From contig CANLRI010000001.1 in NCBI GenBank assembly GCA_947493585.1, forward strand, positions 1,984,001 through 2,048,000: a DNA stretch of 64,000 nt. The letters are read 5' to 3'. Below the pieces are notes generated by a model that was given only the letters and a program-made list of their open reading frames with translations, was not told the DNA's origin and searched no databases. A program made the position numbers and the translations under genes. Positions 1 through 8,343 of the stretch are shown here, one piece after another (positions within the stretch are counted from its first letter, which is position 1; every line of letters begins with the position of its first letter). Origin of the DNA: an uncultured Planococcus sp. Lineage in GTDB: Bacteria > Bacillota > Bacilli > Bacillales_A > Planococcaceae.

Positions 1-548
1 ACGGCATTCGACAGCAATTGATTGACCAGGCGCACGATCGGCGCGTCCAAGTCGGTCAACTCGTCGGTTTTGTCTTCTTTGACATCCGGCATTTCTTCCA
101 GCAATTCATCGTAAGATTCTTCTTCGTAATATTTGGCGATCGTTTTCATGATGTCTTCTTTTGAAGCGATCGTCGGTTCGATCTGAAAGCCCGTCGATAA
201 GCGCAAATCATCAATCGCAATGAAATCCGTCGGGTCGGTCATCGCAATGAACAAGCGGTCGCCTTCTGTCTTCAATGGCACAAGCAATTTGCGCTTCGCA
301 AAATCTTTCGGCACGACGTTGAACAATAGCGGATCGAACGGATAGCGGAACAGCGAGACATGCGGGATGCCGAGCTGCACTTCGAGCGTTTCGATCAATT
401 GCTGTTCGGTGATGAGCCCACGTGACAATAGGGCGTCTCCGAGTTTCTGGTCGTTCTGTTTCGAATCGAGCGCTCCTTGCAGTTCTTCCTGCGTCAATAA
501 GCCTTGCTCGACAAGAATGTCGCCAATGCGTTTGCGTTTAATGACCAT
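1..548 (-). CDS. pilB: Type IV pilus assembly ATPase PilB/GspE, N-terminal part (runs off the window)
   Basis: The first 182 codons are visible; the gene continues beyond base 1. Residues 1-150 form an MshEN (GspE N-terminal) domain with two copies of the R/K-(I/L)-G-D-x-L ... L-x-x-x-x-L-x-x-x-L pattern (RIGDIL at about 6-11 and KLGDAL at about 35-40), the arrangement known to bind cyclic di-GMP in MshE and PilB proteins. An acidic linker (about 142-165) leads into APIVRLVNQLL, the usual beginning of the hexameric secretion ATPase core. In this family the ATPase powers pilus extension from the cytoplasmic face of the membrane. ATG start behind an A-A-G-G-G-G-G Shine-Dalgarno. It is the last visible gene of the pilus operon, 24 bp after the VanW-like gene. 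The Walker motifs lie outside the window. Confidence 0.9.
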   Translation of the reverse strand, partial: MVIKRKRIGDILVEQGLLTQEELQGALDSKQNDQKLGDALLSRGLITEQQLIETLEVQLGIPHVSLFRYPFDPLLFNVVPKDFAKRKLLVPLKTEGDRLFIAMTDPTDFIAIDDLRLSTGFQIEPTIASKEDIMKTIAKYYEEESYDELLEEMPDVKEDKTDELTDLDAPIVRLVNQLLSNA

Positions 549-572
549 TCAAATCCCCCCCTTGCCCTGTCC

Positions 573-2027
573 TTACTCGTCGACTTTTTCTCCTGCTTTG
601 TCGTAAACCGGCTCTTTGTCCGTTGATGGATCATTTTCACCGTCTTCGTTTTCATTTTCAGTATCTGTATCGGTTTCGGAATCCTGAGCTGAACTGTCTC
701 CTGTTTCACTGGAACCATCCGTCGATTCATCAGATCCAGTGGCTGTTCCCTCCCCATCCCCCGCAGTCGTGCCGTCTTCAGCACTTTGTTCTGCTGGGTC
801 GTGAATGCCATTGTCATTTTCATCAATAAAGCCTTCATCTCCAGGCTGTGGAACCGGTTCCCCGTCCGCATCTGTCGCTGGCGCTTCAGGTACGGTGAGC
901 GGATACACTTCAATGCGGTGGACCGGCGGATAGAAGTCGCTCGACACCGGTTCGACGCGCACTTCTTTATCGCCCTCTAAGATGCTTCTCACCACTTCAA
1001 TGCGTTTGCCGTCTCGGCCTTCTTCACGCACTTTCTTGCCGCTCGAAACGAATGCGCTGTATTGCTTGATGAGCCGCGGCTCGACTTCTTTATCATTTGC
1101 GGCTGAAATATAGTAAGTGTGAACAAACGGCTGTCCGTGGATCGCTGCTGTCAGTACATCGTTTTCCATATAGACATTCAAAGTAAATGAACTTGTATTC
1201 GGGTTGGAGAATGCAAAATCAACGCCCAATGTGCGGTTGATTGCGGCTTCCTCACCGATCGGTACATTTTTCGGCACTTGTTCGCCAATGCTGCGTTGTT
1301 CAATGAAGAAATTCGTCCGCAACACCGCTCCGTAAATAGCCGAAGCGATTTCCGTCAGTTCGGCATCTGTCGCTTCCAGCAAAGTCAACTCTTCGAGCAT
1401 TGGCAAAAACGCGAACGATTCGTTCGGGCCGATCACCGTACCATCTAGCGCGTCGATCAATTCGTCTGCGCCGATGCTATTTATGCTTGAGGAAAAGCTG
1501 GATTGCGCTACTTCAGTTGACTGCATTTCTAGCGAGTCACTGCTGATGTTGACGCGTGTCACGGACTGACCGCCTTCAAGTGCTGTTTCCAATTGCTGAT
1601 GGATGTTCGCGATATCCGCTTCTGTAAATGGCACATCGGTGAATTGCTTTTTCAAGAACGAACGCGTTGTCGATTCCGATAAATCGAATACAAAATCATT
1701 CTGCGCGCCGCTCTGTGCTCTTTCCAAAGTTTCATCGAGTGAAATTTCAACATCTTTTAACGGATATTTTGCTGTCACATCCAAATACGTCACATGCAGT
1801 TCCGAGGATTCACGGACGGCGGAAGCCTGGCTCAAAAACAAAGACTTGGCATCGGCGACCGCCATATTCGAGACATCGGTCGTGCCGATATATGTATAAT
1901 CACCGTATTCGGCCGACGGAAACACCCATTCATCGACCGCATAGGCCCCGGCATTGGCTGTGCCGAATACGACGAGGGCGGCACCGAATACGCCGCCAAA
2001 CACTTTTCCGAATTGCTTATTGTCCAT
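573..2027 (-). CDS. VanW-like/G5-domain secreted protein with acidic C-terminal tail, in pilus operon
   Basis: 484 residues. A hydrophobic N-terminal segment (about 7-30) suggests a signal anchor. A divergent VanW domain (about 170-310, with SAIYGAVLRTNFFIEQRS, VPIGEEAAIN and FSNPNTSSF) is followed by a G5-like segment (about 315-375, VREEGRDGKRIEVV). The VanW core usually contains a GGGVCQVSS-type motif, which is not seen here. The last 95 residues are rich in D, E, S, T and G. They include DENDNGIHDPAE (about 402-413), which fits a 12-residue EF-hand loop with D1, N3, N5, G6, D9 and E12. The chosen ATG has a good Shine-Dalgarno (AAGGGGAATTAAG); an upstream in-frame start would overlap the preceding gene. 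VanW proteins have no settled biochemical function; a wall- or pilus-associated role is inferred from the operon. Confidence 0.75.
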   Translation of the reverse strand: MDNKQFGKVFGGVFGAALVVFGTANAGAYAVDEWVFPSAEYGDYTYIGTTDVSNMAVADAKSLFLSQASAVRESSELHVTYLDVTAKYPLKDVEISLDETLERAQSGAQNDFVFDLSESTTRSFLKKQFTDVPFTEADIANIHQQLETALEGGQSVTRVNISSDSLEMQSTEVAQSSFSSSINSIGADELIDALDGTVIGPNESFAFLPMLEELTLLEATDAELTEIASAIYGAVLRTNFFIEQRSIGEQVPKNVPIGEEAAINRTLGVDFAFSNPNTSSFTLNVYMENDVLTAAIHGQPFVHTYYISAANDKEVEPRLIKQYSAFVSSGKKVREEGRDGKRIEVVRSILEGDKEVRVEPVSSDFYPPVHRIEVYPLTVPEAPATDADGEPVPQPGDEGFIDENDNGIHDPAEQSAEDGTTAGDGEGTATGSDESTDGSSETGDSSAQDSETDTDTENENEDGENDPSTDKEPVYDKAGEKVDE

Positions 2028-2028
2028 C

Positions 2029-2442
2029 TTAATTCCCCTTTCCGACCGGGCCGATGGACTCCATGCCAAATACCTTCTCGGATTTCTCTATTGTGGCTTC
2101 CTGTTTCTTTACAGGCTCTTCTTTGATCGCTATCGGTTCTTGCGGGATTGCGGCTGACTGTTTTTTGCGTTCTAACCGCTGTTCTTTCAGTCTCACTTTT
2201 TCCTGTTTTTCACGTTCTTCTATTTTCATGAACAGCAATGCCGTCACGAGCGACAATCCAAGAATCGCGAGCAGGCTCATGTGCCAGGCAAAACTCCCTT
2301 GCATCCAAAGCGCTACCGCTGCTGCTAAAAGACTTCCGATTGCTGTGATATAGACCTTTTTCTTGTTCTCTATTTTTTTGAAAAACACCACTCCTGCCAT
2401 GACCGCCGCCGCAATCATGAGCCAAATCAACAATTTAACCAT
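2029..2442 (-). CDS. Small membrane protein of unknown function in pilus operon
   Basis: 137 residues with three predicted membrane segments (about 3-21, 31-46 and 53-71), then a highly charged cytoplasmic-type tail rich in K, E and Q (about 73-137). The gene is preceded by a strong Shine-Dalgarno (AGGGGGAGTAAGA). Its stop lies one base before the start of the VanW-like gene, so the two are translationally close. I do not recognise a family. The position between minor prepilin genes and pilB suggests a pilus accessory role, which is an inference only. Confidence 0.7.
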   Translation of the reverse strand: MVKLLIWLMIAAAVMAGVVFFKKIENKKKVYITAIGSLLAAAVALWMQGSFAWHMSLLAILGLSLVTALLFMKIEEREKQEKVRLKEQRLERKKQSAAIPQEPIAIKEEPVKKQEATIEKSEKVFGMESIGPVGKGN

Positions 2443-2475
2443 TCTTACTCCCCCTCCCCCTTGCGCATTACTTTA

Positions 2476-4011
2476 TTAGTATTCAACTTCTAAACCGAAT
2501 ATCGGATCCACAACATGCGCATATGGAACTTCTAAGGTTGACGTAACTACTTTGGTCACATCAACTCCACAACTACTTAAGAAATCAGTATATTCATCGT
2601 ACCCTGTTACATATGGAAGTGTTCGACTTTTATCTACCTTATACGCCCCATCTTTTAAAACAAACTTATTAGTTTTGGAATAATATATAATTTGACCCGT
2701 GGTATTATTGTTTGAAAACTTCACGCTCTCACTCAAATTCTTAACATCGCTCGGTAAAATCCTATCTAAGTCAAAACAAATTCTTCCATTGTCACCAATA
2801 GTCAGGTTTTTTTGGAAATCCATTCTTGAGTCAGCTACTATACTTACTTCCGAATAATCTTTACCTAAAATAACTAGATTTGTATCAGTAATTCCTTGTC
2901 CCTGAACATTACTAGTCACTACTAATTCTTTAAATATTAAGGTTTGCTGGTTACTAGTTTTACTACCCAACCCATTTAAGTTTTTCACTTCAAAGTATCC
3001 ATCGACAATTAAGTTGATGTCATTTAGGGAGTTGGAATTACCCTGGCTTCCATTACCAATCCCATCATCAGTATCCTTTACTACTACAGTGATCCCACTC
3101 AGAGCTAAATTGTTGCAGCTCCCCCCGCAAACGTTTTTACTATAATCGTTTGTAAATACCTTAAAAGATTTAGGATCAAGACTGTTATTTTTTAACATGG
3201 TAACAAAAGCACCGGCGGTCATATTTGATTCCAATAAACATTCTTTTATTAGGGTTTTTTCTCCAGATTCGATTTTATTTTTTAGTTCAGAGCATTCCAT
3301 AGTTGGCCATTGATTTGAAAATACATCGTGATAGTCCAAATTACCATTAGCTACTGTAGTGGTTTCGACTGTTAGACTTTCATCATCCGATAAGAAAGTT
3401 TCAGGAACTTCCACTGTGAAAATTCCCTTCAAGTGTTTCGTAACTCCTCTAGAATCTCCTTCTAAATCAAGTTCAATTCTCAGCCAATTAATGGTTTTAT
3501 CAGTTGTGCTACTTAGATTTATCTTTTCCTTATTTGCATTCATCTCTGTAATAGCAGTTCCTGCAATAGCATAATGTACATCTTCCCCTTGAAAAGGTGA
3601 TTTCTGAATATCCTTTAAAGCCTCGAGTTCTTGAACTTTTGTTTTTATTTTAGAGATATATTCACTTTTCATTTCACTATCGATTTGTTCTTCCATTGCT
3701 TTTAATTCTGTAGGATCATCACATGTTGAATTACCAGATTGGAAACACTCAACAATACCTTTAAGACGATTCTGGGTTGTTTCAATGATTTCAGATTTCA
3801 CAATATTAACTTCACGTTGAAAATCAGCGGAATAATATCTTACACCCATTTCTGCGGAAGCTACTGATTGATTGGAGGTATCTATAGTCTGTTCCTGTTC
3901 GGCGTGGTTTAGGGAGCCAGCCATAAAGGTTGCAGCTAGACCAAGAAAAAGCATGACCATTAGCAATACGATCACCAACGCATAGCCATCTTGATTTTTA
4001 CTAATGTTCAT
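2476..4011 (-). CDS. PilX/PilW-like pilus protein
   Basis: 511 residues. The N-terminus (MNISKNQDGYALVIVLLMV) has a short basic leader, a G residue and a long hydrophobic helix, the arrangement of PilX-like minor components. The usual E at position 5 after the cleavage site is not present, so processing by prepilin peptidase is uncertain. The rest is a long polar beta-rich-looking domain with several cysteines (for example CFQSGNSTCD near 88 and CGGSC near 293). Clear Shine-Dalgarno (GAGGGGGGGAATTAAAA). Base composition is visibly more AT-rich than in the flanking genes. The closest functional guess is a surface-exposed minor pilus subunit or adhesin. Confidence 0.7.
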   Translation of the reverse strand: MNISKNQDGYALVIVLLMVMLFLGLAATFMAGSLNHAEQEQTIDTSNQSVASAEMGVRYYSADFQREVNIVKSEIIETTQNRLKGIVECFQSGNSTCDDPTELKAMEEQIDSEMKSEYISKIKTKVQELEALKDIQKSPFQGEDVHYAIAGTAITEMNANKEKINLSSTTDKTINWLRIELDLEGDSRGVTKHLKGIFTVEVPETFLSDDESLTVETTTVANGNLDYHDVFSNQWPTMECSELKNKIESGEKTLIKECLLESNMTAGAFVTMLKNNSLDPKSFKVFTNDYSKNVCGGSCNNLALSGITVVVKDTDDGIGNGSQGNSNSLNDINLIVDGYFEVKNLNGLGSKTSNQQTLIFKELVVTSNVQGQGITDTNLVILGKDYSEVSIVADSRMDFQKNLTIGDNGRICFDLDRILPSDVKNLSESVKFSNNNTTGQIIYYSKTNKFVLKDGAYKVDKSRTLPYVTGYDEYTDFLSSCGVDVTKVVTSTLEVPYAHVVDPIFGLEVEY

Positions 4012-4013
4012 TT

Positions 4014-4505
4014 TTAATTCCCCCCCTCAGACTCTTCGCTTAATATTCTCGACAAAGTTGTATCTACTATCAAGAAGTTTTTTTCATTATATATATCGGT
4101 TATTTTTAATTTTATTTTTGTATGTTTTTCCCTTGGTTTTAGGTCAGAGATTATCGCTGGTGTTGTAGAAGAAGTATCGATTTCGATGTCATTGATTCTA
4201 CTTTCGGAGAAATCGTATTCTCCTGCAATTTCACTAAGCTCACAGTCTCCTGATTTATCACAAGCATCAATTAATAAATGATTATTCTGAAATATTACAC
4301 TGTATTTTTCGCTACCACGATGAGCAGACATTAGACTACTCACCATTAAATTCATATCCTGCTGCATAATTGTTTTATTCGTTTCAGAAGTTCCATGGCG
4401 CATGCCAATAGTAATCGTTGTCCAAGCAATTGTAGCAATTATTGAAACGAGTAATAATGCAGCTAGCAATTCGACCAAAGTAACCCCTTTTTCATCTAGT
4501 TTCAT
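4014..4505 (-). CDS. Minor prepilin (PilW/GspJ-type)
   Basis: 163 residues. A type III/IV prepilin signal is visible: MKLDEKG then V-T-L-V-E-L-L, with the conserved E five residues after the predicted G/V cleavage point and a hydrophobic helix to about residue 32. The start at 4505 is chosen because GAAGGAGATTGAA stands immediately upstream; a longer reading frame would overlap the previous gene by 32 bp. Two cysteines in CDKSGDC could form a disulphide. One base separates it from the upstream prepilin stop codon. AT-rich like its two neighbours. Confidence 0.8.
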   Translation of the reverse strand: MKLDEKGVTLVELLAALLLVSIIATIAWTTITIGMRHGTSETNKTIMQQDMNLMVSSLMSAHRGSEKYSVIFQNNHLLIDACDKSGDCELSEIAGEYDFSESRINDIEIDTSSTTPAIISDLKPREKHTKIKLKITDIYNEKNFLIVDTTLSRILSEESEGGN

Positions 4506-4506
4506 T

Positions 4507-5109
4507 TCAATCTCCTTCACTTTCTGAAGAAGTTTCATTGATCGAGCTATAAGTTAGATAAGAGAAGGTTTCACTGTTAACAACATAATCGCCAGTTCCG
4601 GGAGTTTGCTCTATCAATACCTTCAAGTGAACTTTATGTAACTTATCCTTTTCTTTTTCCTCGCAACCGCCTGATACTGCATCGGTATTTGTGTATGCTT
4701 CACATTGGAGATACATATCAACTTCGTATAAGTACTTTTTTGAGTTACTTTCATATATTTTTTCAAAACGCAAAAACTGTGAGGTAGAAGATAAGGTGTT
4801 GAATGAATACCCTAACCCCGAATTCATCATTTCAGCTTTAATTTTTGACTCACTCAAGAAAGTCGGTATATTAGTAGATGGATCATCCGGCTCCATTAGA
4901 ACTATTTTTTGCCATTTCTCAGCTGTAGTAATGTTAACCATCTCTTGCCTGGCCAAGTTCATCGTATCGAGTTTCGCTTCGGTCTTGTTATTGAAGAGGG
5001 TCATTTGGGGAAATACGGTCATGATGCCGACGAAGACGATTCCAAGGATGACGAGTGCCGCCAACACTTCGACGAGCGTTAAGCCTTGTTGTGATTTCAG
5101 CTTATTCAT
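4507..5109 (-). CDS. Minor prepilin (PilV-type)
   Basis: 200 residues, the first gene of the visible pilus transcript. N-terminus MNKLKSQQG then L-T-L-V-E-V-L shows a canonical class III prepilin cleavage site (G before L, E at +5) and a hydrophobic helix to about residue 32. The globular part contains two cysteines (C near 134 and 150). Shine-Dalgarno AGGGGGG stands 9 bases upstream. About 220 bp without a gene separate it from the diguanylate cyclase upstream, which is where an operon promoter would be expected; I could not place one firmly. Confidence 0.85.
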   Translation of the reverse strand: MNKLKSQQGLTLVEVLAALVILGIVFVGIMTVFPQMTLFNNKTEAKLDTMNLARQEMVNITTAEKWQKIVLMEPDDPSTNIPTFLSESKIKAEMMNSGLGYSFNTLSSTSQFLRFEKIYESNSKKYLYEVDMYLQCEAYTNTDAVSGGCEEKEKDKLHKVHLKVLIEQTPGTGDYVVNSETFSYLTYSSINETSSESEGD

Positions 5110-5296
5110 TTCCAGTATCCCCCCTAAAATAGCATGTTTAATTGTAATTAATTACCTTATAATGGAACCTTTTTGATCAAATGCTTCTACGCCTATATTA
5201 TTACATGTTTATGGTTATTTGACACTGTATTTTTACAGGATAATCTATACTTTTTAATAAAACTTTAGCTTTTATTCGCATTTTTCCTGAGAGAAA

Positions 5297-5333
5297 AAGA
5301 CTACGGAATCGGCAAAAGCCGTTCTGTAGTCTT
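5297..5333 (-). terminator. Rho-independent terminator of the GGDEF gene
   Basis: Hairpin AAGACTACgGAA ... TTCtGTAGTCTT; on the minus strand it is followed by TTTTTCTC. It begins at the stop codon of the diguanylate cyclase gene and separates it from the pilus operon. Confidence 0.8.
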
Positions 5334-7035
5334 ATTTTGAGTATGCCGCGACTTTGTTTCTCCCCGCTTGCTTGGCCCCGATATACAACGCCCGGTCTGC
5401 ATTACGGATCATGGCCATGGCGTCATCGCTGTCTTCTGGCGCTGAAGATACGCCGATGCTCATGGTAATTTTGATACCCACCGTGCCGCGTTTGTCATCT
5501 AGGTCACTGTGGATGGTGAACTCGTGCTTTTCAATTTCTTTGCGGATATTCTCAGCGAACAACATGGACACTTCCTTGCTGTAGCCCGGCAGCAAGATGA
5601 CAAACTCTTCTCCTCCGTAACGGGCGACGGTTTCTTCATCGCCGACCATTTTCGTCAATAGATTGGCCAGCGCAATAAGGATTTCGTTGCCGCTTTGATG
5701 GCCGTATTTGTCGTTGATCGCTTTGAAGTAATCGATGTCCATCATCACTACGGACAGATGGTCGAGCTCTTTGCTATTGACTTGTTCCATGCATTTGCCG
5801 ATCGCTTCATCGAGATAACGGTAATTGTATAGTTTGGTCAAGCCGCAGCGTTCGCTTTTGGCAATCGCTTTTTGGACGAGGACCGCTTTTTCCAAGGATA
5901 CGGCAAAATACGTGCTTAAAATATCGAGAATTTGCAGCTGATGGGGAAGAAATGCATGCTTCCTGCGGGCAGTGAGAACTAAAACACCTTCGATTTTATT
6001 GTTTCGTGAAATGGGCATGGCCATGAGGCTCTCTGAATCCGCATGAATGTAATCCGTGGGCATGTTTTTCCACTGTGCTTTGCTGCTGAACATGTATGAA
6101 CTGTCTTTTACAATCGCTTGTCCTGCAACTCCTTCGTCGTATTCAATCGGCTTCTTGTCGAGCGGCTGCAATTGGCTTTCTTCGAACTTCCTCAACATCA
6201 GCAACTGCCCATCCCGGAAATCAATGACATACGCAAAATCCACTTTAAATAAATTGGCAACTTGAATGACAAATTGATCGAGCACTTCGTCTGTTGATAA
6301 ACGAGCCGCTAGTTGGTGGCCGATCACGCCCGCTTTTTTCAAATCGTTGTTCACCTTTTCAGAATTGGTGTACATGTGAATAATCGCAGTCATCGTAAAG
6401 AACGGGATGCCGAGCAGCAATAATGCCGCGAGGCCGAAATAGGCTTCTGACATATAAAGGGCAATCGAGAACGGAAACACCAAAAACGTAATGGTGAAAT
6501 CCCAGATGGTATCGAGCGAGAAAAAGTCTTTATGCTCGCCAAGGATCCTTGCATATCCGTAGAGAATCAATTGATTGGCGACAAAAGAGACGGTCTGGAA
6601 CAATAAACCGAACACGATCACATCTCCGAGATTTAAAGAACCAATCTCACCGCCTGCAAACAGGAATGTTAAACCCGCAATTGCTGAAACGGCAAAGAAC
6701 ATCATTGAGTTGAACGGGATGCGCACCGATATGCCTTCAGAAGTTCGAAGCCTCAAAATGACGATGATCATCGTGATCTGGGACAGGATGACTTCGACAA
6801 ACAATCCGTATTTCAAAAATACGGCTACCGTCAGCCATTGTACGAGATAGGTGGGCACGCCGCTGATATTCATCGGGAACAAGCAAGCCAGCACGAAAAA
6901 GGCCAGATAGGCTAGAACATCGGCCAGTTCCATGGTAGGCGGCGGGTAATATTGATAGATGAGGTAAAGTCCTGGCGGCACGATCAACAACCATGCTGTC
7001 CACAGGATTCGCCTTCTTTTTGTTAATGGATCCAT
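5332..7035 (-). CDS. Membrane-bound GAF-GGDEF diguanylate cyclase
   Basis: 567 residues. About seven or eight membrane helices fill residues 8-220, a GAF-type sensor domain spans about 235-385, and a GGDEF domain spans about 395-565. The signature GGEEF is at 474-478, with DIDYFKAINDKYGH upstream supplying the metal-binding D and substrate contacts, so the enzyme should make cyclic di-GMP from two GTP. The inhibitory RxxD site, expected eight residues before the R-Y-G-G motif, reads GDEE, so product inhibition is probably absent. Shine-Dalgarno GGGAG, ATG start. It is a single-gene unit between folC and the pilus operon and has its own terminator. Its place next to pilB, whose MshEN domain is of c-di-GMP-binding type, suggests a local circuit (inference). 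Confidence 0.92.
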   Translation of the reverse strand: MDPLTKRRRILWTAWLLIVPPGLYLIYQYYPPPTMELADVLAYLAFFVLACLFPMNISGVPTYLVQWLTVAVFLKYGLFVEVILSQITMIIVILRLRTSEGISVRIPFNSMMFFAVSAIAGLTFLFAGGEIGSLNLGDVIVFGLLFQTVSFVANQLILYGYARILGEHKDFFSLDTIWDFTITFLVFPFSIALYMSEAYFGLAALLLLGIPFFTMTAIIHMYTNSEKVNNDLKKAGVIGHQLAARLSTDEVLDQFVIQVANLFKVDFAYVIDFRDGQLLMLRKFEESQLQPLDKKPIEYDEGVAGQAIVKDSSYMFSSKAQWKNMPTDYIHADSESLMAMPISRNNKIEGVLVLTARRKHAFLPHQLQILDILSTYFAVSLEKAVLVQKAIAKSERCGLTKLYNYRYLDEAIGKCMEQVNSKELDHLSVVMMDIDYFKAINDKYGHQSGNEILIALANLLTKMVGDEETVARYGGEEFVILLPGYSKEVSMLFAENIRKEIEKHEFTIHSDLDDKRGTVGIKITMSIGVSSAPEDSDDAMAMIRNADRALYIGAKQAGRNKVAAYSK

Positions 7036-7081
7036 CGCACTTCTCCCTTGCTATGTTCACACAGCGCCCCCGTTTTGCTGA

Positions 7082-8272
7082 TCAGCGGTTTTTGTACAGC
7101 CGGAACATTTCATAATTTTGTTGTTTTAAGATACTAAGTAGGTAAAGAGAACCTGTGACTATTGTCACCTCTATATCTTCGTGTACAGGTAATATATCAT
7201 AATCATTTTGAATTGTCTTTATTTTACTTATATTTTCTGAAAATAAAATCTGCGCCGGCATTGCACGCTCATCTATAAAATCTATGAACGTGAAACGTGA
7301 AGAAATATTTTCCAGCGACTTCAAAATGGATACATAGTCCTTTCCTTGAATTAACCCCATTACAATATGGATTTTTTGATTTGGGTAATTTTCCTGTATG
7401 GTTTTCACCAATGCGTCGATGCTTGCTGCATTATGCGCCCCGTCAAAAATGACTTTCGGAAATACTTCTTCAAAACGAAATGCAATCGATGCTTCAGCCA
7501 AACCAGAGGTGGCTTTTTCTTCTTCAAATAACGCTCCCAGGATGTGTTGAGTCGCAACCCATGCCAATGACGCGTTAATTTTCTGATGCTTCCCTTTCAA
7601 CTTCAATGAATCCTTGTATTCCTCATGCACCGCAAGAACAGTCGCATTTTTTTCTTTCGCGATTTGATGGACTTGTTTGAGTGCTGATTCTGGCAAAGAC
7701 CCGATGACAACTGGCTTATTTTGTTTGATAATTCCCGCCTTATGCCAGGCAATTTCTTCTATCGTCTCCCCAAGAAAAGCAGTGTGCTCCTTCGAAATGC
7801 TGGTGATGATCGCCATGAGTGGATCAAGCACATTGGTGCTGTCGAACCTGCCTCCCATGCCAGCTTCGATAATGATGTACTCGGGAGATTTTTCTTTCAA
7901 TATAAGAAAGGCCGCCGCCGTCAGCAATTCAAAATCCGTCAATGGCGTTTTCACTTTCGCCAGCTGCTCCATGGCCTGATCGAAGTCTGCAGGTGCGACC
8001 GGTAAACGATTAATCTGGATTTGGTCATGGATATCTTCAATCGCTGGCGAAAAGAAATTGCCGACACGTTTCCCGTGCGCCATGAGAATGGATGAAACAA
8101 AAGCTGCCGTGGAACCTTTGCCATTGGTTCCAGCAATATGGACAAACCGCTGCCCGTGATGGGGATTTCCCAATTCAGCTAAAGCCGACTCTATTGCGGC
8201 TAGTCCAGGTTGAATCGAAGCATCTGAGTGGACACCCCATTTATCTTTATAGTAATCGAGTCCTGTAATCAT
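7082..8272 (-). CDS. folC: Folylpolyglutamate synthase / dihydrofolate synthase
   Basis: 396 residues. Adds glutamate to folates (and to dihydropteroate) in the cytoplasm with ATP. The P-loop GTNGKGST (about 48-55), the EAGMGGRFDSTN segment, the SISKEHTAFLG loop and FDGAHN (about 297) are all present. Slightly shorter than the 420-430 residues usual for the family, mostly in the C-terminal ligase domain. The start at 8272 has AAAGAGG at good spacing; the longer frame would run over the divergent promoter region. The downstream neighbour is the GGDEF gene rather than comC as in B. subtilis. Confidence 0.93.
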   Translation of the reverse strand: MITGLDYYKDKWGVHSDASIQPGLAAIESALAELGNPHHGQRFVHIAGTNGKGSTAAFVSSILMAHGKRVGNFFSPAIEDIHDQIQINRLPVAPADFDQAMEQLAKVKTPLTDFELLTAAAFLILKEKSPEYIIIEAGMGGRFDSTNVLDPLMAIITSISKEHTAFLGETIEEIAWHKAGIIKQNKPVVIGSLPESALKQVHQIAKEKNATVLAVHEEYKDSLKLKGKHQKINASLAWVATQHILGALFEEEKATSGLAEASIAFRFEEVFPKVIFDGAHNAASIDALVKTIQENYPNQKIHIVMGLIQGKDYVSILKSLENISSRFTFIDFIDERAMPAQILFSENISKIKTIQNDYDILPVHEDIEVTIVTGSLYLLSILKQQNYEMFRLYKNR

Positions 8273-8297
8273 AAAAAAACCTCTTTCCGTAAGTAAA

Positions 8298-8329
8298 CAT
8301 GATACACTTTTACGTATGAGTATATCATG
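8298..8329. promoter_or_regulatory. Inverted repeat in the folC / ATP-grasp divergent promoter
   Basis: CATGATA and TATCATG (7 bp arms, 18 bp apart) lie in the 71 bp between the divergent starts of folC and the first ATP-grasp gene. It could be an operator for either direction; no regulator is identified. Confidence 0.35.
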
Positions 8330-8343
8330 AAGGTGGAATGGAA

